Assembly (NCBI RefSeq): GCF_000711215.1
Contig: NZ_JOMF01000004.1
Location: 310,001 to 374,000 of the forward strand
Length of the DNA stretch: 64,000 nucleotides
Origin: Methanomicrobium mobile BP
Lineage (GTDB): Archaea; Halobacteriota; Methanomicrobia; Methanomicrobiales; Methanomicrobiaceae
Direction: 5' to 3'
Positions 57,402 to 64,000 of the stretch are shown here, piece after piece. The number at the start of each line of letters is the position of its first letter. The stretch's first letter is position 1. The translations under genes were made by a program, and so were the position numbers. The notes beneath the pieces are model-generated. The model was not told the DNA's origin, searched no databases, and saw nothing but the letters and a program-made list of their open reading frames with translations.

Positions 57402-58922
57402 ATGGGTTTTTGCAGGGGTAATGCCACGGGTAATGCCGCGACCGGCGGTTTTCTGATGCTGATTATCTCCGTCTCGCTTGCGACTTTCATGTCGGCTCTT
57501 GACGGAACGATTGTAAATGTCGCACTGCCGACAATATCGCAGAATTTTCATGTTCCGACAAGCACGGTAAGCTGGGTCTGCACGTCTTATCTGCTGACAA
57601 TGGCGGGCTGTATGCTGATTGTCGGAAAGACCGCCGACAGAATAGGATACAGGAAGATATTCATTCTCGGTTTTGCAATCTTTACGACGGGCTCGTTTGC
57701 CTGCGGCTTTCTGCCCGTTCTTCTCGATTCGTTATATGCCCTTATTGCCGCAAGAGTGTTTCAGGCCATAGGCGGTGCAATGATTACGGCAATAACCGCC
57801 GCTATGATTGCCGCTTATCTGCCGTTTGAGGAAAGGGGTCGCGGCATGGGTATCATCATGACCACGGCATCGCTCGGAATGGCGGTCGGTCCTACGGTCG
57901 GCGGAATTCTGACGCAATACCTGACATGGCACTGGATATTCTATATAAATGTGCCCGTAGGCATTGTTGCGATTCTCTTAAGCGCCAGATATATTCCCGC
58001 GGATCGCGAGATCGACGTGAGTAAATTCCTGCCGTTTGACAAATGGGGCTCAATCTTTATCTTCATCGGTCTGGCATCCTTTATGTTCTGGATATCGGAG
58101 GGTGCGGCATTCGGCTGGACGAGTCTGCCGATTATTGCCTCGCTTGCCGCCGCCGTTTTATTCCTTGCGGCGTTTGTCATCTGCGAGAGGAGGGCTGCCG
58201 ACCCGATTCTCGATTTCGGGCTGTTTAAGAACCGCAACTTCCTGATACTGAATCTGCTCGCCTCGATTCTCTTTCTGAGTTACAGCGGCGTGAACTATCT
58301 CCTGCCTTTCTATCTTGAGTACGTGCAGGGCTTTGATGTCGCGTTCTCCGGTCTTGTGCTTGCGGTTCTCTCGTTCTCGCTTATGGCAGGCGGTCTTGTT
58401 TCGGGTGCGCTCTTCAATAAGAGGGGCGGACGCATGATTCTCCTCTGCGGTACGGTCTGTGTTCTTGTCGGCTATCTTATGATGATCGGCTTTAATATCG
58501 CGACCACCCTTTTATACATCGTGCCCGCGCTCTGTTTCGTGGGTTTCGGTCTGGGTATGGGCACAATAGTCATAAATCTGATTGTGAACTCGGTGCCGCG
58601 CTCAAAGAGCGGCATGGTTGCCTCGATTACGGGTCTTGAGAGGTTTGCGCCGATGACTGTCGGTATCGCCGTCTATAACCTCATCTTTATCGGGTCAATC
58701 TCATATCTGGGTCACCGTGAGCTTGCGGTCGGACAGCCCATATCGGATATGACCCTGATGTTCAGGCACATTCTTGCGCAGGGCTTTGAGATAACCTTCA
58801 CGATTGCGGCAGTCTTCGGAGTTATTCTGGTCATCCTCACATTCTTCTCGCGTCAGGTCGTCCACGAAGATTATGTCACGGACGCAAACCGCGAACTTGT
58901 CGAGAGAATTACGAAGAAATAA
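57402..58922 (+). CDS. DHA2-type (EmrB/QacA) MFS efflux transporter
   Basis: This 506-residue major facilitator has about 14 hydrophobic segments. The opening LATFMSALDGTIVNVALPTI is typical of drug:proton antiporter family 2, and motif A (KTADRIGYRK) lies near residue 75. Substrates are unknown; drugs or metabolites are plausible. It lies downstream of serA on the same strand. Confidence 0.88.
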   Translation: MGFCRGNATGNAATGGFLMLIISVSLATFMSALDGTIVNVALPTISQNFHVPTSTVSWVCTSYLLTMAGCMLIVGKTADRIGYRKIFILGFAIFTTGSFACGFLPVLLDSLYALIAARVFQAIGGAMITAITAAMIAAYLPFEERGRGMGIIMTTASLGMAVGPTVGGILTQYLTWHWIFYINVPVGIVAILLSARYIPADREIDVSKFLPFDKWGSIFIFIGLASFMFWISEGAAFGWTSLPIIASLAAAVLFLAAFVICERRAADPILDFGLFKNRNFLILNLLASILFLSYSGVNYLLPFYLEYVQGFDVAFSGLVLAVLSFSLMAGGLVSGALFNKRGGRMILLCGTVCVLVGYLMMIGFNIATTLLYIVPALCFVGFGLGMGTIVINLIVNSVPRSKSGMVASITGLERFAPMTVGIAVYNLIFIGSISYLGHRELAVGQPISDMTLMFRHILAQGFEITFTIAAVFGVILVILTFFSRQVVHEDYVTDANRELVERITKK

Positions 58923-58988
58923 AAAAATATTCAAAAAGTGAACTGTTCGGAATTTCCGAACTGTTGAAGAATTTAATGTCTGCTGAGA

Positions 58989-59303
58989 TTACACAAATAT
59001 TTCAGGAATTCCGAGTCTGCGGAATTCTTCGTTTTCTTTTTTGATTTTTTCCGCATCCGGCATGGTTTTAGTAGTATTCGTGTCTGCGACTTTGTTAAAT
59101 TTATCGATATCTGGATAATATTTTGGATTGGGTTCGAGTCTTATCCCGTTGTCATTAGGGAACGGAAGTCTATGATCATAACGATATAATCTGATCTCGT
59201 CAGGGATGCCTTCAGGAAACGCATCACACACACGCGCATTACTTTTTGTATCTATACCTCGGTAATGTTTACAGGTATAGCACATTGGTGCCAATGTACT
59301 CAT
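58989..59303 (-). CDS. Small cysteine protein, paralog A
   Basis: This 104-residue protein begins MSTLAPMCYTC. It contains a CxxC pair, then HYRGIDTK, a third cysteine in VCDAFPEGIPDEI, and the stretch RYDHRLPFPNDNGIRLEP. It is closely related to the gene at 59365. Similar short proteins occur in scattered bacteria and archaea with no known role. The start at 59303 is chosen by alignment with the paralog and a good ribosome site (GGAGGG). The A+T content is higher than in its neighbours, which may indicate recent acquisition. Confidence 0.7.
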   Translation of the reverse strand: MSTLAPMCYTCKHYRGIDTKSNARVCDAFPEGIPDEIRLYRYDHRLPFPNDNGIRLEPNPKYYPDIDKFNKVADTNTTKTMPDAEKIKKENEEFRRLGIPEIFV

Positions 59304-59364
59304 AAATATCCCTCCTATATTATCCACGTCTGTTGTTTTCTACAGCATTAATATTTCCATCATC

Positions 59365-59688
59365 CTACCCATCTATAAAACTATCAAACCCGTCAGAATA
59401 TCGGCGGCGTTCTTCTTCGTTCTTTTTAATCTCATATACTTCTTGTATTGAGTTGATTGTAAATTCGTCCGCAGTTTTCTTGAATTCGTTTTCATCGGAA
59501 TAATATTTGGGGTTTGGTTCAAGCCGTATTCCGTTATCGTTTGGGAAAGGAAGTCTGTGATCATAGTTATAGAGATATATCTCATCAGGGATACCTTTTG
59601 GAAATGCATCACACACACATGACCCATATTTTGGATCTGTGCCTCTATAGTGGATACAATATTGACACAGTGGGGCTAATCTCGACAT
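59365..59688 (-). CDS. Small cysteine protein, paralog B
   Basis: This 107-residue tandem paralog of the preceding gene shares the CxxC pair (CQYC), CDAFPKGIPDEI and HRLPFPNDNGIRLEPNPKYY. The two differ mainly in the C-terminal third. The function is unknown; conserved cysteines and histidines suggest a metal site. Confidence 0.72.
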   Translation of the reverse strand: MSRLAPLCQYCIHYRGTDPKYGSCVCDAFPKGIPDEIYLYNYDHRLPFPNDNGIRLEPNPKYYSDENEFKKTADEFTINSIQEVYEIKKNEEERRRYSDGFDSFIDG

Positions 59689-59952
59689 AATCTCTTCACC
59701 GTCATTTAGTCTTTAGCTGCCTTAATTATTTTTATCAATCAATCCCCCACCATCTTTACATTTTCGCGAGGACAGGGGCTGTTTTGGTATTTTAACCAAA
59801 AATCCGCAACGTAATCTGATTATATCCAGAGATACCCGCCATAACCTCGAATTCATTCATGGGCTGTTATAAGAATTAATTATCCCTATCACAAACATGA
59901 TTTTACATTAAAATCAATATATAGTCGAAAATCTGCGGTCAGAGGTAGGATA

Positions 59953-61278
59953 ATGGAATCACCCGATTATTACGATATCAGACATGTGAACGGCAGTTCC
60001 GTGCATATAGAGATAGACAACGGACGTATCGAATCCGCGTCAGGCAGTTTCTCAGATACCGCCGTGCTCCGCGTCCTCAAAAAGAGCGGCTGGGGAATCG
60101 TGTCAATAGAAAATTACGGCTCCAAATCGAAGAAAGAGATAAACGAATATATTAAGACGGCGCTGCGCTATGCCTCGGCGACCGCGGAGAAGGTGGAGCT
60201 GGCGGAGGCAAAATCGGGAATCCTGAAGGTGCCCGCGATGAAGGAAGACCCCCGCGAGATCTCGCTCGAAGAGAAATGCGGACTCCTCATGGAGATCGAG
60301 CGTGCCGCGGCAATAAAAGACATAATCAATACGCGGGCAAACTACACGGAGGGCAGCGGCACCGTGCACTTCGAAGACAGCTCGGGCAACGAATACGAAT
60401 ATGAGATCTGCAGAAGTGGGTATTCCGTATCGGCGGTCGCGAAGCGCGGCGACATCATACAGGCGGGACGCGAGAGCGAGCATACGATTCTGGGACTCAA
60501 CCTGCGGCATAAGGCGGAGAAGGGAAGAAGCGCCGCGGAAAGAGCCGTAAGCCTCCTCGACGCAAAGCCCGCGAAAGGCGGCATCATGGACGCCGTTCTG
60601 GATCAGGAGCTCGCCGGCGTCTTCGCACACGAAGCCGTGGGTCACGCCTCCGAAGGCGACCTCGTAAAAGAGGGTGTCTCCGTCCTTAAAGGAAAGATGG
60701 GGGAGAGAATCGGTAACGGCATCCTCACGGTAGTCGACGACCCGACACTCCCCGAGTTCGGATTCATGCCCGTCGACTGCGAAGGTATCCTCCCCGCAAG
60801 AACCGAGATAATCAAAAACGGCGTCTTAAACTCCTATCTTCACAACCGCCAGACCCTTGCCGCGGTGGGCGACGGCGACGCGGGGCATGCACGTGCGCAG
60901 ACGGGCGAAGTCCCCGTCGTGAGAATGAGCAACACCTTCATAGAAAACGGCGATTCATCATACGACGAGGTCATTGCCGAGTGCAGAAACGGCATTCTCC
61001 TCAAAGGCTCGAGGGGCGGACAGGTCGACCCGGGACGCGGAGTCTTCCAGTTCAACGCAGAATACGGCTACCTCATCGAGAACGGCGAACTCTCGGGCAT
61101 GGTAAGGGACCTCTCCCTCAGCGGCGAGATCCTCAAAACCCTGCACGACATCGTGCTCTGCGCCGACGACCGCCGCATGAACCCGGGATACTGCGGAAAG
61201 AGCGGGCAGAACGTGCCCGTCACCGACGGCTCCCCGCACCTTCTCCTTAAGAACGCGGTCATAGGAGGTATGGGATGA
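59953..61278 (+). CDS. tldD: TldD metalloprotease subunit
   Basis: TldD (441 residues) forms a heterodimer with TldE/PmbA that degrades peptides. The zinc-binding HEAVGH is at residues 226-231, followed by SEGDLVKEG, and the C-terminal GKSGQNVPVTDGSPHLLLKN matches the family. The gene overlaps tldE by four bases. Bacterial relatives process microcins and unfolded peptides; no peptide substrate gene is visible here. Confidence 0.93.
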   Translation: MESPDYYDIRHVNGSSVHIEIDNGRIESASGSFSDTAVLRVLKKSGWGIVSIENYGSKSKKEINEYIKTALRYASATAEKVELAEAKSGILKVPAMKEDPREISLEEKCGLLMEIERAAAIKDIINTRANYTEGSGTVHFEDSSGNEYEYEICRSGYSVSAVAKRGDIIQAGRESEHTILGLNLRHKAEKGRSAAERAVSLLDAKPAKGGIMDAVLDQELAGVFAHEAVGHASEGDLVKEGVSVLKGKMGERIGNGILTVVDDPTLPEFGFMPVDCEGILPARTEIIKNGVLNSYLHNRQTLAAVGDGDAGHARAQTGEVPVVRMSNTFIENGDSSYDEVIAECRNGILLKGSRGGQVDPGRGVFQFNAEYGYLIENGELSGMVRDLSLSGEILKTLHDIVLCADDRRMNPGYCGKSGQNVPVTDGSPHLLLKNAVIGGMG

Positions 61279-62609
61279 TGGCGGACGCAATCGGGAACAA
61301 AATCGCAAACGGAGACGACGGCTCGGAGATAATCGACAGAATCCTCAACGCCGGCAGAAAACTCGGATATGAGACCGAAGTCTACTTCGTTACGGGAAAG
61401 GGCATAAACCTGGAACTCAAGGGCAAACTCATCGGCGAAGCCTGCGGCTCAGAGACATGGGCAATGGGCGTCCGCGTCATAAAAGACGGCAGAATCGGCT
61501 GCTCATCGACAAACAGCCCGTCGCGCTGGGAAGACTGTCTGAACTCGGCGATAGCGGGCTCAAAGTTCTCCGACATGCAGGAATGGGGCGGAATGGCAAA
61601 GCCTTCAAAGCCCGCGGTCTCATCGCTGAATGTCTTTGACAAAAACATTGCCGACTGCGACATTGCGACCGCAAAAGAACTCATAGAGAGGATGCTTTCG
61701 GCGGCGGAAGGCAAAGGAGCGGAGATAGCGGGCGGCTCGGGCTCGCTCTCCGTCGGCACGACAACGGTTGCCAACACCGAAGGCGTCTGCTACTCTCTCG
61801 AAAAGACGGGCTGCGGCGTCTCGATGGAGACCATTGACGGAACCTCGACGGGATACGAGTTCGATTCGTCGGGTTTCCTCAAAGACCTCGATCCCGAAAG
61901 AGTAGGACGCGAGGCATGCGAGATGGCGGTCTTCTCGAAGAACGGCGGCGATATCGCGACCGGAAAATACGACGTCATCCTCTCGCCGCTCAGCGTCTGC
62001 CAGCTCTTAAGCGCCGTCGTAATCCCCTCGCTCTCGGGAAGAAACGTCCACTCCAAGAGGTCGTATCTCGAAGGCAAACTCGGCGAATGCGTCTTCGACG
62101 AGAAACTCTCGCTATATGACAACCCCTTTGAAGGAGAGAGCGCAAGGCTCTACGATGCCGAAGGCGTCCCGACAAAGCGGATTGACTTCGTAAAAGACGG
62201 CGTCGTCGAGGCTTTCGCATACGACCTCAGGACCGCCTACCGCTACGGAGAAAAGTCCACGGGAAGCGCCGTCAGGGCTGGAGCGGGCGGTGCACCCGTC
62301 ATCGGCACGCACAACATCTGCCTTGACGGAAAACGCGAGAATATCTTCGACGAGAAAGCCGTCTTTGCAACCGGCATTGTCGGGGCGCACACCGCAAACG
62401 GCGTTACCGGCGATTTCTCGGTCGAACTCTCGAATGCCTCGTGGATGAACGCCGGCGTCAAAGAAAACCCGATAAAATCCGCGATGCTCTCGGGCAATAT
62501 CTTCGATATGCTGAAAAATCTCTCGGGCATCTCAAAAGAGTCCCGTGACTTCGGCTCGGGTGTCATCCCTTATCTGAGGTTCTCCGAATTGAGCGTTATC
62601 GGAAGATAA
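61275..62609 (+). CDS. tldE: TldE/PmbA metalloprotease subunit
   Basis: This 444-residue partner of TldD has the same overall fold but lacks the HExxxH zinc site, as expected for the non-catalytic TldE subunit. The shared features are GSETWAMGVRVIKDGRIGCSSTN (in part) and the C-terminal FSVELSNASWMNAG. It is translationally coupled through the ATGA overlap with tldD. Confidence 0.92.
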   Translation: MMADAIGNKIANGDDGSEIIDRILNAGRKLGYETEVYFVTGKGINLELKGKLIGEACGSETWAMGVRVIKDGRIGCSSTNSPSRWEDCLNSAIAGSKFSDMQEWGGMAKPSKPAVSSLNVFDKNIADCDIATAKELIERMLSAAEGKGAEIAGGSGSLSVGTTTVANTEGVCYSLEKTGCGVSMETIDGTSTGYEFDSSGFLKDLDPERVGREACEMAVFSKNGGDIATGKYDVILSPLSVCQLLSAVVIPSLSGRNVHSKRSYLEGKLGECVFDEKLSLYDNPFEGESARLYDAEGVPTKRIDFVKDGVVEAFAYDLRTAYRYGEKSTGSAVRAGAGGAPVIGTHNICLDGKRENIFDEKAVFATGIVGAHTANGVTGDFSVELSNASWMNAGVKENPIKSAMLSGNIFDMLKNLSGISKESRDFGSGVIPYLRFSELSVIGR

Positions 62610-62666
62610 GCCTCATATAACCTTTTTTCAAAAAACTTTATCCATACTGCAGTCAAAATTACTGTT

Positions 62667-62921
62667 ATGTTAGGGACTTTGCTTACTCTTGTAGCCGCGG
62701 CTTTAATTCTTATAGTCCTGTGGTATTTCCTCAAAAATCTGACAACACTGATAGTGAACTCCATCCTCGGAATCATTCTTCTGGTTCTGACATCCCATCT
62801 GGGAATTCTGGGAATGTCGGGATTTACGATCACATGGGGTTCAGTACTTATCTGCGCACTCGGAGGACTCCCCGGCGCAATTCTTCTGATTGTCCTCAAT
62901 ATTGCGGGAATACATATCTGA
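62667..62921 (+). CDS. BofA-like small membrane protein
   Basis: This 84-residue protein has two or three hydrophobic segments and the motif LIVNSILGIILL seen in the pro-sigmaK processing inhibitor BofA family. Archaeal members have no known role. It follows tldE by 58 bases on the same strand. Confidence 0.72.
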   Translation: MLGTLLTLVAAALILIVLWYFLKNLTTLIVNSILGIILLVLTSHLGILGMSGFTITWGSVLICALGGLPGAILLIVLNIAGIHI

Positions 62922-62968
62922 GCGGCATATCCGGCAATAACCGTGTCTCTAACTGTGAGGTTTTTGTA

Positions 62969-64000
62969 ATGGATCAAAATAGCAATGAGAACACTGAAAA
63001 TAATGCGGACAATGCGGCAAATTCGGTAAATGCGGCAAATGCGGCTGACGTGAACAATGCAGGCACCGCGACCGCAAAAACCGGCGAAAGCGACAATTTC
63101 AACCCGAAAGCGGTCGTCGCGATAATTGCGGGAATGATTGTCTGTCTGATTTTGGGTACCGCCGGTAACGCCATACTTCCCGAATGGGTAGTCTCCTTCT
63201 TCGCAGCGGCGGTAGAGATATCTCCGTTTGTAATTCTGGCTATTCTGGCATACGCATCGAAGAAATACGACGGCTTAAAGATAATCACGACAATCTGGCT
63301 GCTTCTGCTGATTCTCGGAATGGCATTTGTCACATTCGGAATGGGTCTCATCACGGTCCTGCCTGCCGATACCGTTGCGGGCATGACACAAGCCGCGAAC
63401 AGCGGGGTAGTAACCGAGGAAGCGAGTATGGAAATTATGAAGTCGATGGAGGGTCAGATCGGCGCGATTGTCGGTCTCTTCTTCGGAGTCGTAATCGCGG
63501 GTTTGCTCGCACTTACCGCTCAGATTCGGGCGGTGCGTGTTTGGATATCGCGTTATATCCCCATAGATCCCGATTCGTTCGTGCACAAGACCGCACTTAC
63601 GGCAATTCTGGCAGTTATCTTCATCTTTGCGGTACCGCTGATTGCCACGGGTCAGCCGCCGCTTACGAGCCCGAACGGCATTACCGTTCTGTCGGATTCG
63701 CCAGCCATGTCGGAAGGAATCATGGTCAACGTATATTCGCTGTTCTGGATGATATTCGGCTCAATGCTTGTTGCGGGATTGTTCGTCAGCAAGACAGCCG
63801 CACAGGTCTGTGAAAGACTCGGCTTGAGGATGCCGACGGCAAAAGAGTTCGCGCTTGCAATCGGCGTCGGCGTGGCTCTGGTTATTGTCTTCCACTTCAT
63901 TGACACTGCCATTTCGATGTTCTGTAAATTTGCGGGTCTGACCCTCACGGACAATGCTGCGGTCAATAAACTCTTCTCTCCGTACCTGACGCCGTTTGCC
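62969..64000 (+). CDS. Membrane protein, possibly CPBP-family intramembrane protease (3'-partial)
   Basis: The reading frame starts at the ATG of MDQNSNENTEN and is open to the window edge (344 codons seen). An asparagine/alanine-rich N-terminal tail (residues 1-50) precedes several hydrophobic segments: residues about 52-72, 75-95, 105-125, 170-190, 215-235, 260-280 and 295-320. The last helices resemble the start of a CPBP (CAAX-like) protease domain, but the catalytic glutamates would lie beyond the window. Treat the family as tentative. Confidence 0.55.
   Translation, partial: MDQNSNENTENNADNAANSVNAANAADVNNAGTATAKTGESDNFNPKAVVAIIAGMIVCLILGTAGNAILPEWVVSFFAAAVEISPFVILAILAYASKKYDGLKIITTIWLLLLILGMAFVTFGMGLITVLPADTVAGMTQAANSGVVTEEASMEIMKSMEGQIGAIVGLFFGVVIAGLLALTAQIRAVRVWISRYIPIDPDSFVHKTALTAILAVIFIFAVPLIATGQPPLTSPNGITVLSDSPAMSEGIMVNVYSLFWMIFGSMLVAGLFVSKTAAQVCERLGLRMPTAKEFALAIGVGVALVIVFHFIDTAISMFCKFAGLTLTDNAAVNKLFSPYLTPFA

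Overview
The window looks like a chromosomal segment of a hydrogenotrophic methanogen. The best fit is Methanomicrobiales or a relative, inferred from gene content and not from any marker phylogeny. The evidence is an A-type ATP synthase, methanogenesis marker protein 16 (DUF39 plus ferredoxin), CofH for coenzyme F420, MfnA for methanofuran, two formaldehyde-activating enzymes that act on tetrahydromethanopterin, archaeal riboflavin synthase, archaeal-type signal peptidase, Dph2, a METTL5-like methylase, and TATA-type promoters. Base composition is moderate, with AT-rich intergenic gaps. No rRNA, insertion sequence, prophage or CRISPR array was found.

Layout. 1-4967: the end of the ATP synthase operon (C, F, A, B, D). 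5-17.3 kb: archaeal cardiolipin synthase, a PHP hydrolase, two tandem fae genes, an ABC transporter pair, seryl-tRNA synthetase, a ferredoxin-nitroreductase, a YkgJ protein, phosphoglycerate kinase and marker 16. 17.6-24.9 kb: an HTH regulator, a CopA copper ATPase split by a -1 frameshift at an A10 run, a DUF1805 protein, an orphan DNA methyltransferase, an ArsC-like protein and membrane or hypothetical proteins. 25.2-31.3 kb: a metabolic block (aminotransferases, RibH, RibC, PurE, ThiC, an MBL hydrolase). 31.7-42 kb: a 1373-residue acidic TPR protein, a small TPR/ribbon-helix-helix pair, a cytoplasmic chemoreceptor and RecQ. 42-48 kb: CofH, signal peptidase, cupin and small proteins, tRNA-Gln(UUG) and a membrane HEAT-repeat protein. 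48-55.4 kb on the minus strand: mfnA-hpt-dph2-METTL5-like-MFS, preceded by ppsA. 55.7-64 kb: SerA, a DHA2-type MFS pump, two paralogous cysteine proteins, TldD/TldE, a BofA-like protein and a membrane protein cut by the window edge.

The genes cover energy conservation, C1-carrier and cofactor synthesis (methanofuran, F420, flavin, thiamine), gluconeogenesis and serine synthesis (PpsA, Pgk, SerA, a class V aminotransferase), translation quality (SerRS, Dph2, METTL5-like, tRNA-Gln), and metal or drug efflux.

The observations most worth a second look are these. (1) copA is laid out so that one gene could give both a two-HMA-domain chaperone-like protein and a full ATPase through slippage on A10. 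(2) Two genes, the METTL5-like methylase and marker 16, have conserved N-termini that lie upstream of any ATG, GTG or TTG, which points to rare start codons. (3) Several genes are preceded by exact short tandem repeats with 9, 11, 11, 13 or 15 bp periods, most strikingly seven perfect 11-bp units in front of mfnA. (4) The tandem fae genes share an 83-nt identical tract that suggests gene conversion.
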